Notes: generated by a model from the sequence alone, not told the origin. 64,000 nucleotides of DNA from Bacteroidales bacterium (GCA_023229505.1 JALNZD010000008.1:49327-113326); one strand, 5' to 3'. Positions 9,260 through 18,756 are shown, counted from the first letter of the stretch. Numbers and translations: made by a program.

Positions 9260-11368
9260 ATGCCAAACCTTTTCACCGGGCAGCCTGCATGGCTGATCAT
9301 AATTTGCCTTTTGTTGGCAGGCGGTTATGCCATCGGCCTTTATTTCAGGGATATTAAAAATGAATTTCCGGATTACCTAAAATTAATCCTTGGCGCTGTC
9401 CGGTTTGTTTCGGTCTTTCTGATTTCCTTTATGCTGCTTTCCCCATTCATCCGCTCCATTTCAAAAGAAAAAGAAAAACCGCTGATCATCCTTGCTGTCG
9501 ATGATTCAGAATCTGTCCTGCTGAACGCTGACTCAGCTTACTACAAGGATGCCTTGCTTCGGGATGTTGACCGTTTATCAGCCAGGCTTTCCCAAATAGG
9601 GGATGTACGCCAATATCTCTTTGGCGATAAGCTTATCCAGCTTAAACAAGGGGAAGATTTTTCCGGCTCGGTTAAATACGACAAGGCGACGACAGATATT
9701 TCAAGACTTATTGCTGAATTGGGCAATTTATATGTCAACCGGAATGTCGGGGCACTGATCATGGCTTCGGACGGCATTTACAATACAGGAGCCAACCCGG
9801 TTTACCAGGCTAAAGACTGGCCTTACCCTATTTACACCATTGCTTTGGGAGATACCAGCATCCGGAAGGACCTCATTATTGCAAAAGTCAATTATAACCG
9901 CATGGTTTACCTGAACAACAAATTCCCCGTTGAAATAGTTGTCAGGGCCAATGCAGCCAATGGACGACAAAGCCGGATCCGCATCTTTCATGAAAATAAT
10001 CCTGTCGAATCGAAGGATTTTATAATTGATAAAGATGATTTTACCCAAAGTTTTCAAATTATCCTCGATGCAAAGAAAAGTGGGTTGCAGAAATATGTCA
10101 TTGTCCTTGACCCTGTGAATGGGGAATTGTCTCAAGCCAATAACAGGAAAGAGATTTTTGTTGAAGTCCTTGACTCAAGGAGCAGAGTCCTGATAATATC
10201 CGGTTCCCCTCACCCGGATATATCAGCCCTTAACCAAGCCATAACTTCAAATATGAATTATGAAGTTAAGGAATCGCTTCTGGGCGATTTCACGGGAAAC
10301 CTTGAGAAATACAGCCTGGTGATCCTTCATCAGCTGCCGTCAGTAAATGAACCTGCGGATGCTTTGCTCCGTTCGATCGAAGAGAAAAAGATTCCGGCAC
10401 TCTTTATTATCGGCACGCAATCGGATCTTAACAGGTTCAACCAATGGAAATCAGGCCTGATCATTGCAATGGCAGGAAAAGCTGTTTATGAAGAAGCTGT
10501 TCCGGTCCTAAACCCCGGTTTTTCTGCTTTTTCCCTTAGTGATGCGACGAAAGCCTGGCTTTCCGATCTGCCCCCCCTGATTTCCCCTTTGGGTGATTAC
10601 CAGGTTTCCAACGCGTCAAGGGTTTTATTAAATCAGCGTTTGGGAAGCGTTGAAACATCCAGGCCAATGATCCTTTTCAATGAGACCCTTGATGGCCGAA
10701 CGGGCGTTATTGCAGGAGAAGGGATCTGGAAATGGCGGTTTTACAACTATGCAAAAACCAAAGATCATCAATCATTCAACGAATTGATCAATAAGATCAT
10801 TCAATTCCTGAGCCTTAAGGACCAGAAAAAGAATTTCAGGATATATAACAAAAGTAATTTCAGGGAAAATGAGCCGGTAATCTTCGATGCGGAAGTGTAT
10901 AATGAAAGCTATGAACTGACCAATGAGCCGGAAGTTGGGATTACAATCAGGAATGAAGATGCAAAGGAGTTTCCCTATGTTTTTAATAAAGCAGGAAATG
11001 CTTACCACCTGGATGCCGGCACTTTCCCTCCCGGCAATTATTCTTACCAGGCAAAGGTCAGCCTTGGAAGTAGCCTTTATAATGCATCCGGCCAGTTTTC
11101 CGTTACTGCCATCGACCTTGAAGCCCTGAACACCGTGGCTGACCACCACCTTTTATTCCAACTCGCTGATGGAAGCGGCGGTAAGATGGTTTACCCTTCA
11201 GACCTGGACCTGCTGGCTGAAAATATCCTGGCAAGAGAAGATATCAGGCCTGTAACCTATACACGGAAAAAATATGAAGATTTGTTGAATAAAAGGTGGG
11301 TGCTGGCACTTATTATAGGCCTCCTTACACTGGAGTGGTTTCTGCGCAAAAGAGCAGGTAGTTACTAA
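9260..11368 (+). CDS. Conserved membrane protein with degenerate VWA-like domain
   Basis: A 702-residue protein with two N-terminal transmembrane segments (about residues 10-29 and 42-64), a large non-cytoplasmic or soluble middle region and one C-terminal segment (WVLALIIGLLTLEWFL) before a basic tail. Residues 76-180 look like a von Willebrand A domain: DDSES at 81-85 forms a DxSxS metal-binding motif and ALIMASDGIYNTGANP resembles the strand carrying the later MIDAS aspartate. Residues from about 310 to 480 resemble a second Rossmann-like or glutamine-amidotransferase-like region, and 540-640 an Ig-like beta domain; both are guesses. TTG at 9257 precedes ATG at 9260; I chose the ATG. Architecture resembles Bat-type and other Bacteroidota VWA membrane proteins. 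Function is unknown. Confidence 0.7.
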   Translation: MPNLFTGQPAWLIIICLLLAGGYAIGLYFRDIKNEFPDYLKLILGAVRFVSVFLISFMLLSPFIRSISKEKEKPLIILAVDDSESVLLNADSAYYKDALLRDVDRLSARLSQIGDVRQYLFGDKLIQLKQGEDFSGSVKYDKATTDISRLIAELGNLYVNRNVGALIMASDGIYNTGANPVYQAKDWPYPIYTIALGDTSIRKDLIIAKVNYNRMVYLNNKFPVEIVVRANAANGRQSRIRIFHENNPVESKDFIIDKDDFTQSFQIILDAKKSGLQKYVIVLDPVNGELSQANNRKEIFVEVLDSRSRVLIISGSPHPDISALNQAITSNMNYEVKESLLGDFTGNLEKYSLVILHQLPSVNEPADALLRSIEEKKIPALFIIGTQSDLNRFNQWKSGLIIAMAGKAVYEEAVPVLNPGFSAFSLSDATKAWLSDLPPLISPLGDYQVSNASRVLLNQRLGSVETSRPMILFNETLDGRTGVIAGEGIWKWRFYNYAKTKDHQSFNELINKIIQFLSLKDQKKNFRIYNKSNFRENEPVIFDAEVYNESYELTNEPEVGITIRNEDAKEFPYVFNKAGNAYHLDAGTFPPGNYSYQAKVSLGSSLYNASGQFSVTAIDLEALNTVADHHLLFQLADGSGGKMVYPSDLDLLAENILAREDIRPVTYTRKKYEDLLNKRWVLALIIGLLTLEWFLRKRAGSY

Positions 11369-11385
11369 ATCGACTGCTGTTGTTT

Positions 11386-12621
11386 ATGGAAAAGATAATT
11401 TTTGTCACCATCCTGCTGATCGTTATCCTTGATTTTTTTCTGGAGAGGATACTCGACTTCCTCAATCGTACCTATTGGCGTGATGACCTGCCTGCTGAAC
11501 TTGAAGGTATCTATGACAGTGAAAATTACCGGAAATCACAGCTCTACCTGAGAACTAACCACAATTTCTCTCAAATAACAGAAACCTTTAATTTTACACT
11601 CGTTTTAGGGATGCTCCTGTTTGGTGGTTTTGCTTTCCTTGATCACTATATCCGGCAATTTACAACCAGCCCTATCCCGATGGCGCTGTTATTTTTCGGC
11701 ATACTAGGATTGATAGCTGATATTCTTGGAACCCCTTTCTCTGTCTATGCGACATTTGTGATCGAAGAGGGCTTCGGTTTTAACAAAACAACGGTTAAAA
11801 CCTTCATACTTGATAAATTCAAAGGGTGGCTGCTTGCCATTATTCTTGGGGGCGGGTTGTTATCACTGGTGGTTTGGATCTACGGGGCAACCGGGCAGTG
11901 GTTCTGGCTGATCGCATGGGGAGTCATCAGTTTTTTCACGGTTTTCATGACCTTGTTTTACTCTAACATCATCGTCCCGCTGTTCAATAAGCAGACGCCG
12001 CTCGAATCCGGAGAATTGCGTGATGCCATCGAAGCTTTTGCACTAAAGACAGGCTTTAACCTGAGAAATATCTATGTCATTGATGGCTCGAAGAGGTCGA
12101 CAAAAGCTAATGCATATTTTACCGGGCTGGGGAGGAAAAAAAGGATAGTATTGTATGATACTTTGATCAAAGACCATTCGACAGAAGAACTGGTAGCGGT
12201 CCTTGCCCACGAAATCGGTCACTATAAAAAGAAACACACACTGATTGGGACAGTCACCTCCATCGTGCAAACAGGAATCATGCTGTTCATTCTTTCGAGG
12301 TTTCTCGGAAATCCGCATTTATCAGGCGCACTTGGAAGCAGTGAGCCCAGTTTCCACCTTAGCGTGGTGGCCTTCGGAATATTATATACTCCATTGTCGA
12401 TTATCCTGGGCCTGGCAATGAATGTAGTTTCCCGGAAACATGAATTTGAGGCCGATCGTTTTGCTGCAACCCAATATCATGGAAATAGCCTCCGGGATGC
12501 CCTGATCAGATTATCAGTGAACAACCTGAGCAACTTAAGGCCGCACCCGGCTTACGTGTTTTTTTATTATTCCCATCCACCTTTGTTGAAAAGGCTGCAG
12601 GCCATTGAGGAAGTCAGATAA
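11386..12621 (+). CDS. M48 family membrane zinc endopeptidase (Ste24/CAAX protease-like)
   Basis: A 411-residue integral-membrane metalloprotease. The zinc motif HEIGH (H275, E276, H279) lies in VAVLAHEIGHYKKKH, and the third-ligand region is SRKHEFEADRFA near the C-terminus, as in Ste24/CAAX prenyl protease 1. Several hydrophobic segments flank it (residues 4-19, 69-90, 98-120, 148-168, 172-195, 283-303, 322-340), consistent with the multi-spanning Ste24 chamber. In bacteria such proteins act in membrane-protein quality control rather than prenyl processing. TTG at 11380 is in frame upstream; ATG 11386 was preferred because it yields the usual short charged N-terminus. It starts 17 bp after the VWA-like gene and is probably in the same operon. 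Confidence 0.9.
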   Translation: MEKIIFVTILLIVILDFFLERILDFLNRTYWRDDLPAELEGIYDSENYRKSQLYLRTNHNFSQITETFNFTLVLGMLLFGGFAFLDHYIRQFTTSPIPMALLFFGILGLIADILGTPFSVYATFVIEEGFGFNKTTVKTFILDKFKGWLLAIILGGGLLSLVVWIYGATGQWFWLIAWGVISFFTVFMTLFYSNIIVPLFNKQTPLESGELRDAIEAFALKTGFNLRNIYVIDGSKRSTKANAYFTGLGRKKRIVLYDTLIKDHSTEELVAVLAHEIGHYKKKHTLIGTVTSIVQTGIMLFILSRFLGNPHLSGALGSSEPSFHLSVVAFGILYTPLSIILGLAMNVVSRKHEFEADRFAATQYHGNSLRDALIRLSVNNLSNLRPHPAYVFFYYSHPPLLKRLQAIEEVR

Positions 12622-12634
12622 TTGCAGATCGTGC

Positions 12635-14224
12635 TTATTCTTCTACAGCATTATCCTTTTCGAAATTATAGATAGAAGCCACCTGCGGTGGAGTAAGGGC
12701 TTTATCATAGAATCTGACATCATCAATATTGCCTTTAAAGTAACCACCCCAACCAATGTAGAAGTCGCCTTCAACTGTTGTATAAACTCCGGTCGGAAGA
12801 TCTGATCCGATTGTAAGGTTGATGTTATCAACAGTCACAGGAATTCCGGGGGTATTGTCCCATGATTGTGCTAATTCTCCATTGATGTAGAAATTCATAA
12901 ATCCATCTGTGAAACTAACAGCAATATGAGTCCAGGTTTCAGCAGTGATCGCATACGGGTTACTATCCCGGTCATAATAAGTTAGGTTGCCGTTATAAAG
13001 TGTCCTAACAGTAAAGAACAGTAACATATTACCCTGAATATTTAATTTCCAGCCATTCCAACGGTTCAATGAAATAATGTAATCATCGTAAGCCTGTCCC
13101 TCCATTTTTATCCAAAGGCTGATGGTCATGCTCTGAGGATTTAATGCAGTGGAATAGGGTACTTCTATATTTGAACCCTGGTCAAAATGATAACAGTAAT
13201 TTGCATTTCCGAAGCGGTCGGCCACTAATTGCGGGGCAGCGCCACCGCCAAAATATGCATGCCCCATTGTTAGTGTTCCATCGTGTCCGTTTGCTGTAGC
13301 ATCATCTGCATCTCCATTGAACAACCAGTGAGCAACCAAGTTTTCAAGTGCAACACCAGCCTGATGAACTACCACAGAAACACTTCCGGTTGCGTTACCT
13401 CCATTTCCGTCACTGACTTTGACATTTATGGAATAAGTCCCGCCTTCATAAGGTGCTGTCCACGTCACGGAAGAGCCAAAACCACTTATCGATCCGCCAG
13501 ATGGCGTATATAAATAGGTGAGGGCATCTCCATCAGGATCAGAAGCAGTAACTGTGACAGTTGCTACTCCTTCGGATTGAACACTATCAGGGTTGATGAT
13601 TATTTCCGTTATAATTGGTGCAGCATTATTTATTACCGATAATGTTAGCTCTGTTTTGACGGTATCTCTACTGTCACTGACAGAAATCTCAATGACAAAA
13701 CTGCCGGGATAATCAGGAGTATTCCAGGTGACAGTAGGACCTGATCCTGTGATTGTTCCTGCTTCCGGAGAATAGTCATAAATCAACTGGTCCCCGTCAG
13801 GATCAACAGCATCTACTTGTATGACGGCTGTTGAATTTATTTGTAGCACCTCAGGGGTAATGGTTATCTCATTAATTATTGGTTTTGAATCGACGTAAAA
13901 TATTTCATAACCAGTAGCTTCTCCGCCATTTCCATCCGATACGACTATATTCAAATTATAAATCCCGGATTCCATTGGTGCGATGATTTGAACATTTGCC
14001 CCAAAACCAACAATATTTCCTTCTGAAACGGTATAGGAATAATCCAACTGGTCACCATCCGGATCGGTTGCCAATACCTGAGCATTAATAGTCCCACCCG
14101 GACTGACTGCTGTCGAGTCAAGTTCAATACTGCTAATTATTGGAGGTGTATTGTTTTTTTCCTCTTTACAACCAAAACAAACCAGCATTATTGATAATGC
14201 TAATATTAAGTATGATGTTTTCAT
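12635..14224 (-). CDS. Lipoprotein with three cadherin/PKD-like repeats and a LamG (ConA-like) domain
   Basis: A 529-residue exported protein. MKTSYLILALSIMLVCFGCKEE is a signal sequence ending in a weak lipobox (CFGC), so it is probably lipidated and surface exposed. Three repeats of about 90 residues follow, each with a DPDGDxLxY element and ending SGIYNLNIVVSDGNGG-like; these are Ig-fold/cadherin-type calcium-binding domains. The last 220 residues (LVAHWLFNGDADDATANGHDG onward) are a LamG/pentraxin-like jelly roll of the kind that binds carbohydrate or mediates adhesion. Start is the ATG at 14224; the TTG at 14239 is unlikely. It converges with the M48 gene at a 13-bp gap. Binding or adhesion at the cell surface is an inference from domain type. 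Confidence 0.82.
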   Translation of the reverse strand: MKTSYLILALSIMLVCFGCKEEKNNTPPIISSIELDSTAVSPGGTINAQVLATDPDGDQLDYSYTVSEGNIVGFGANVQIIAPMESGIYNLNIVVSDGNGGEATGYEIFYVDSKPIINEITITPEVLQINSTAVIQVDAVDPDGDQLIYDYSPEAGTITGSGPTVTWNTPDYPGSFVIEISVSDSRDTVKTELTLSVINNAAPIITEIIINPDSVQSEGVATVTVTASDPDGDALTYLYTPSGGSISGFGSSVTWTAPYEGGTYSINVKVSDGNGGNATGSVSVVVHQAGVALENLVAHWLFNGDADDATANGHDGTLTMGHAYFGGGAAPQLVADRFGNANYCYHFDQGSNIEVPYSTALNPQSMTISLWIKMEGQAYDDYIISLNRWNGWKLNIQGNMLLFFTVRTLYNGNLTYYDRDSNPYAITAETWTHIAVSFTDGFMNFYINGELAQSWDNTPGIPVTVDNINLTIGSDLPTGVYTTVEGDFYIGWGGYFKGNIDDVRFYDKALTPPQVASIYNFEKDNAVEE

Positions 14225-14293
14225 AGCAAATAGGTTCAATTATCATTTCGGTGTAATATACGGACAAATTAGATATAATGTCACATTTTAATT

Positions 14294-14321
14294 AAAATGC
14301 AAAACGCAAAATGCAAAACGC
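14294..14321. repeat. 7-bp tandem repeat, 4 units (aaaaygc)
   Basis: Alternating heptamers aaaatgc, aaaacgc, aaaatgc and aaaacgc lie just upstream of the palindromic repeat region and 70 bp from the lipoprotein start. This is a simple-sequence array without an ORF. Confidence 0.7.
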
Positions 14322-14332
14322 TTCATCTGTAT

Positions 14333-14614
14333 ATCCCCTCCGGGGAATTTGATAATTGGTTTATCCTATTCTCCTACAATACCTTAACCGCTACGCGGTA
14401 TTTGCTTCATTTGGCCAGCCCCAGGGGACAAATTCCAAATCTGTGCTTGCCCGTGGGTCATGGGGTAGTGTTAATCCCCTCCGGGGAATTTGATTATTGG
14501 TTTATCCCATTCTCCTACAATACCTGAACCGCTACGCGGTATTTACTTCATTTGGACAGCCCCAGGGGACAAATTCCGAATTTGCACTTACCCATAGGGC
14601 ACAGAGTCTTGTAG
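14333..14614. repeat. Two direct 141-bp intergenic repeats with nested palindromes
   Basis: Unit 1 is 14333-14473 and unit 2 is 14474 to about 14614, head to tail with a period of 141 bp and only scattered substitutions. Each unit contains three short GC-rich palindromes in an AT-rich context: CCCCTCCGGGG (14335-14345 in unit 1), ACCGCTACGCGGT (14387-14399) and CCCCAGGGG (14419-14427). A further ACCCCGTTGGGGT hairpin follows near 14640. The small open frame across the region exists only because of the repeat. It looks like a dispersed palindromic noncoding repeat family; no transposase is attached. The rest of the 560-bp gap (to 14786) holds nothing I recognise. Confidence 0.8.
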
Positions 14615-14786
14615 CAATGACAACAAATGCCAGGTTTATACCCCGTTGGGGTTAAACACCTTTTTTTGTTTATCCGGATTTTTTCAAAATATACCCGGTG
14701 GGGAAGAAGGGAGTTATTAACAATCTGGGCAAATAGCCTTCAGTCCATCGAAGAAGCAAGGAAACAAACAGACGAAGAATGAAATC

Positions 14787-15605
14787 CTAGAGATCGCGCT
14801 TCCTGATAACCCACAAGGAAATCCCGATGAATAAAGCGGCATAAAGCAGGGCTATGACAATATCCTGGCTATGAAGGCCAGTCTGCAGTTCCACATTGAA
14901 TTCCGGCGACCTGAACTGGATAAGAGAAGTATTAGGCGTGCGCAGGATATGATTCATGGCATTTACCGGAAGAAAAGGCTGAATGCTTTCAGGCATCTTT
15001 TGCTGGATGATCAATTCGAATATTGGATAAACAAAAAGTAACCCGATGGCAAACCCGGTGCGCCTGACCAGGATAGCTACCATCATCGAAAAGAGCAGGA
15101 AAGTTAACGTTTCCACAAAATACCCAAGCAGGAAGACCATCTTGGAGAAAAAGGCATGGACACTGATGGTCGATGAATAAATTACGCCAAGGACCGTTCC
15201 GGTTAAAAAGATAAGAAGAGTGGCTGCAAAGCTGAATAAGATTGCCAGGTAAACTTTAGAAAGAAGGAAATCTGTCCGGCTCAGCCCGTTGATGATATTG
15301 TTCCGGATCGTCAGGAATGAATATTCATTGGTAACCAATACAATCATGATCATGCCCAGGAATATCTTAATAAAAAAGCGCAGTGAAGCTGCCCAGGAAA
15401 GATTTTGCCAGATATCCGGAAAATTATAAAGGAACTTCATCAGGAGCTTCACTTCCGGAGTTTTGGACTGCATCGAGAAATAATCGATCAGGCTCGGAAG
15501 TCCGTAAGAAAAGAAGACCAGGGAGAGGACGTAGATACCTGTCATCATCCAGAACATCTTGTAGGGAATTATTTTCCGTAGCTCGATCTGCAGCAGTTTC
15601 ATCAT
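14787..15605 (-). CDS. ABC-2 type transporter permease
   Basis: A 272-residue integral-membrane protein with six predicted hydrophobic segments (about 17-38, 67-85, 110-135, 143-163, 170-195 and 245-265). It has the N-terminal amphipathic start MMKLLQIELRKIIPYKMFW common in NosY/Nat-type ABC-2 permeases. It overlaps the upstream ATPase gene by an ATGA (15602-15605), so the two make a translationally coupled exporter. The substrate is not recognisable; relatives export drugs, lantibiotics or sodium. Confidence 0.85.
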   Translation of the reverse strand: MMKLLQIELRKIIPYKMFWMMTGIYVLSLVFFSYGLPSLIDYFSMQSKTPEVKLLMKFLYNFPDIWQNLSWAASLRFFIKIFLGMIMIVLVTNEYSFLTIRNNIINGLSRTDFLLSKVYLAILFSFAATLLIFLTGTVLGVIYSSTISVHAFFSKMVFLLGYFVETLTFLLFSMMVAILVRRTGFAIGLLFVYPIFELIIQQKMPESIQPFLPVNAMNHILRTPNTSLIQFRSPEFNVELQTGLHSQDIVIALLYAALFIGISLWVIRKRDL

Positions 15606-16498
15606 GATTTGTCCAATAATTCGAGGAAATATTTCTCCAGTGATTTTTTTCTCAAGGCCAGATGGGTCAAAACAATTCCTTTATTAAAGAAGAAACTGTT
15701 CAATTCCGCCTGGCTTGTCGCAGAGTTCAGCTTGACGATATATTTATCCCCTTCTTCCTGGATATTTTCCACGAAACCGGCCTGTTTCAATGCAAGTTGA
15801 AGTCCGGCCATATTATCCGCTGCAAGTTCCACCCACTGGGCATCGTTCAATACTTCATCCACATGCCCGGAAAATAATTTTTTGCCCCTTTCCAGCACAG
15901 CCATGTGGGTGCAGGTTTTTTGGACTTCATCGAGTATATGACTTGCCAGGATTATTGTTACACCACGGGATGCCACTGCCAGGATAATATTCCGGATTTC
16001 CGCGATACCTCTCGGATCGAGCCCGTTCGTGGGTTCGTCAAGAATGAGCACTTCAGGATTGCCAATCAGCGTTGCTGCAACGGCAAGCCTTTGCTTCATA
16101 CCAAGGGAATAGGTCTTAAACCGGCTGTCTCTCCTGTCATACAGGTCGACAGTTTTCAAGGCATGGTCGATATCATCACCTGGTAAATCTTTGATTTTAG
16201 CCACCATTCGCAGGTTTTGCTTCCCGCTCAGATAAGGATAAAACAGGGGTACTTCCAGTATGGCCCCGATCTTTTTCCGCTGCGCTTTCTCAGGTAGTCC
16301 GCCAAACCAGGAGAAAGATCCTGAATCAGGACGTATAACATCCAGTAACGCCCCCAATGTGGTGGTTTTTCCGCTGCCGTTAGGACCGAGAATGCCAAAT
16401 ACCGAACCCCGTTCGATTTCAAGATCAAGATTGTTAACGGCAGTGATGGAACCGTATCGTTTGGTCAAACCCTGGATGGAAAGGACAATATCTTTCAA
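15602..16498 (-). CDS. ABC-2 type transporter ATP-binding protein
   Basis: A 298-residue ATPase that powers the adjacent permease. Motifs: Walker A GPNGSGKTTT, signature YSLGMKQRLAVAATL, Walker B VLILDEPTNGLDP and an H-loop in ILASHILDEV. The C-terminal 80 residues are the variable extension typical of CcmA/NatA-type exporters. No ATG exists upstream in frame; TTG at 16498 gives LKDIVLSIQGLTKRYG, where homology should begin, and is the best start. The TTG at 16540 would add an unlikely hydrophobic leader. Confidence 0.88.
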   Translation of the reverse strand: MKDIVLSIQGLTKRYGSITAVNNLDLEIERGSVFGILGPNGSGKTTTLGALLDVIRPDSGSFSWFGGLPEKAQRKKIGAILEVPLFYPYLSGKQNLRMVAKIKDLPGDDIDHALKTVDLYDRRDSRFKTYSLGMKQRLAVAATLIGNPEVLILDEPTNGLDPRGIAEIRNIILAVASRGVTIILASHILDEVQKTCTHMAVLERGKKLFSGHVDEVLNDAQWVELAADNMAGLQLALKQAGFVENIQEEGDKYIVKLNSATSQAELNSFFFNKGIVLTHLALRKKSLEKYFLELLDKS

Positions 16499-16607
16499 AT
16501 AAAAATATATTGTGATCAACAAATGTAAAACGAACTTCAACAGGAATCATTACAGAAATCCAAAAATATTTTTCTACAAACAGGACTTTGTTATCTTTCA
16601 CCACTGA

Positions 16608-17315
16608 TTACCGGTATAACAGGAATACAGCAGGTTTTTTCTGAATATCAGGCCATTTCATCCGTTTCCATTGCTCAGCAGTACGGGTGATGATCAGTTC
16701 ATCCGGCATGGTCAGATTTACAGCAATACAAATCTGGGTTTGCGGGCGGCATGTTTCTACTAATGCCTCCATCATTTGCTGGTTACGGTAGGGTGTCTCA
16801 ATGAAGATCTGGGTCTGATCTTGCTGATAAGCTGAAGTTTCCAATTCCCTGATTTTCAATACTCTTTCTTTTTTATCTATAGGAAGATAGCCGGAGAATG
16901 CAAAATTCTGACCATTAAATCCAGAGGCCATCAGAGCCAGGAAGACAGAAGAAGGGCCGGTGAGGGGTACAATTTTTACTCCGTTTTCATGGGCATGGCT
17001 TACCAGCAAAGCACCAGGGTCCGCGACACAAGGCAGCCCGGCTTCAGATAACAATCCCATATCTTTGCCTTCAATTGCCGGAGCGAGCAGCGAAGAAACC
17101 TCCTGTGGCGTTGTGTGTTCATTAAGGATTTGAAAAGAAAGGTCATCTATTATGATCTCTGGCAGGATTTTCTTCAGAAACCTGCGTGCCGTCCTTAAAT
17201 CTTCCACCACAAAATGTTGAAGCTTCTCGATGACCCTCAGGTTGATCTCAGGAAGGCTGTTGGATGATGATGTATCCCCTAAAGTTGATGGTATGAGATA
17301 TAAAGTTCCTTTCAT
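16608..17315 (-). CDS. SAM-dependent methyltransferase, RsmI (tetrapyrrole methylase fold) family
   Basis: A 235-residue protein. The opening GTLYLIPSTLGD and the loop GLLSEAGLPCVADPGALLV match the SAM-binding TP-methylase fold of RsmI, the 16S rRNA C1402 2'-O-methyltransferase. IFIETPYRNQQMMEALV is also an RsmI-type motif. It is shorter than E. coli RsmI (about 286), as Bacteroidota second copies often are, so it may be a paralogue with a different target; no gene symbol is given. It starts inside the stop of the dehydratase gene (ATGA, 17312-17315). Confidence 0.8.
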   Translation of the reverse strand: MKGTLYLIPSTLGDTSSSNSLPEINLRVIEKLQHFVVEDLRTARRFLKKILPEIIIDDLSFQILNEHTTPQEVSSLLAPAIEGKDMGLLSEAGLPCVADPGALLVSHAHENGVKIVPLTGPSSVFLALMASGFNGQNFAFSGYLPIDKKERVLKIRELETSAYQQDQTQIFIETPYRNQQMMEALVETCRPQTQICIAVNLTMPDELIITRTAEQWKRMKWPDIQKKPAVFLLYR

Positions 17316-18271
17316 AATCTAACCGGGGTTAACCATGGCAATTTATCAAAGCTGACATTTCCTCCGGAAATGATGATGCCTATTCTTTTTCCCTGGAAAT
17401 CATCCTGGTTCTCCATAAGAGCGGCCAGGGGAACTGCTGAAGAGGGCTCGATGATGATCTTCATCCTTTCCCATGTCAGTAACATCGCTTGAATAATCGT
17501 TTCCTCCGAAACAGTGATGATCTGGTGAACATGATCCAGGATTATCGGGAAGGTAAGCGAGCCTAATGAAGTGAGCAGCCCATCGGCAATGGTTTGCGGG
17601 TTTATTGATGGGACAAGCTTGCGCGTTGTGAAAGAACGGAAAGCGTCATCGGCATGGGCTGGCTCAGCGGCGATAACTTTTGTGGAGGGTGAAGTGTAAG
17701 ATGTCGCCAGGGCTGTGCCACTAAGCAAACCTCCTCCGCCAACCGGGGCCATGATCACATCCAGCGGTCCTGTTTCTTCGAAAAGTTCAAGGGTTGCAGT
17801 TGCCTGTCCGGCAATTACCCGGTAATCATTATAGGGGTGAATTTCCGTGGCACCGGTCTGGTTGACGACCTCTTGCAGAGTTTCTTCCCTTGATGTCAGC
17901 GAAGGCTTGCAGAAGAAAATCTCACCCCCGTAACCTTTCACGGCTTCTACCTTCACCCGTGCGGCTGTCTCCGGCATGACGATATAAGCTTTGCACCCCC
18001 TGATGAGGGCGGCCCTGGCCAGCGCCTGCGCATGGTTCCCGGAGGAATGGGTGGCCACACCTTTCGCAACAGCAGTATCATCGAGTGAGAAAACGGCATT
18101 ACACGCCCCTCTTGATTTAAAAGCACCTACTTTCTGAAAATTCTCACATTTGAAATAAACCGTTGCACCAAGCATCTGATTTATGCTCTGGCAGGTCATT
18201 ACAGGGGTCCGGTGGATATATGGCCGGATCCTTGTTGCAGCTGTTTCTATGGTTCTGAGATCGGGGATCAT
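17312..18271 (-). CDS. PLP-dependent threonine/serine dehydratase or serine racemase
   Basis: A 319-residue fold-type II PLP enzyme. The Schiff-base lysine is K52 in GAFKSRGA, the substrate loop is SSGNHAQ (76-82) and the phosphate-binding loop is GGGGLLSG near 180. It lacks the C-terminal ACT regulatory domains of biosynthetic IlvA, so it resembles catabolic threonine ammonia-lyase (TdcB) or serine racemase; sequence alone does not separate these. It starts 8 bp after the phosphatase stop and overlaps the methylase gene, forming a three-gene minus-strand operon. Confidence 0.85.
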   Translation of the reverse strand: MIPDLRTIETAATRIRPYIHRTPVMTCQSINQMLGATVYFKCENFQKVGAFKSRGACNAVFSLDDTAVAKGVATHSSGNHAQALARAALIRGCKAYIVMPETAARVKVEAVKGYGGEIFFCKPSLTSREETLQEVVNQTGATEIHPYNDYRVIAGQATATLELFEETGPLDVIMAPVGGGGLLSGTALATSYTSPSTKVIAAEPAHADDAFRSFTTRKLVPSINPQTIADGLLTSLGSLTFPIILDHVHQIITVSEETIIQAMLLTWERMKIIIEPSSAVPLAALMENQDDFQGKRIGIIISGGNVSFDKLPWLTPVRL

Positions 18272-18279
18272 ATCCGGAT

Positions 18280-18756
18280 TTATTTAATACGTCGTTCAAT
18301 GGATAGAATCTCCTGTACCAGCTGATCACATGCCTGATTGAGCATACGATAGGTTTGTTCAAAATGATCTTTTCCGCCATACCAGGGATCGGGTATCTGG
18401 CGGTTTTCCCCTGGTGTTACAAGGTTAAGGATAAAATCCACTTTTTGTATATCCTGCTGATCGCGGGCCAGGCTCATCACATCCTCATAATTATTCCGGT
18501 CCATTACATAGATCCGGTCAAAACGGTCGAAATCCCTGACTGAAAACATGCGTGCTATATGGTCTGAAAGATCGATGCCATAAGCGGAGGCAACATTTAC
18601 GGAGCGAGGATCAGCCGGATCGCCGCGGTGAAATAATTCAAATCCCGCAGAATCAGTTTCAGCATTTAGTCCGAGTTTTTCGATCTTATCTTCCATGATC
18701 CCTTTAGCCAAAGGTGACCGGCAAATATTGCCAAGGCAAACAAATAATATCTTCAT
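18280..18756 (-). CDS. Low-molecular-weight protein tyrosine phosphatase
   Basis: A 158-residue cytoplasmic phosphatase. The active-site P-loop is C7-L-G-N-I-C-R13-S (CX5R), and the general acid is D123 in IPDPWYGG. Length is normal for the family. It lies first in a tightly spaced operon with the dehydratase and methylase. CAAAAGTA at 18761-18768 reads as a TACTTTTG -7 box on this strand only 4 bp before the ATG, so transcription could be nearly leaderless, but no -33 element is evident. In Bacteroidota such enzymes often act on tyrosine kinases of capsule synthesis; no such kinase is present here. Confidence 0.92.
   Translation of the reverse strand: MKILFVCLGNICRSPLAKGIMEDKIEKLGLNAETDSAGFELFHRGDPADPRSVNVASAYGIDLSDHIARMFSVRDFDRFDRIYVMDRNNYEDVMSLARDQQDIQKVDFILNLVTPGENRQIPDPWYGGKDHFEQTYRMLNQACDQLVQEILSIERRIK

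Noticed and set aside
14297..14527. A 76-residue open frame across the palindromic repeats
   Set aside because: It repeats itself only because the DNA repeats (PSGEFD twice), has no start context, and lies in a noncoding repeat unit.
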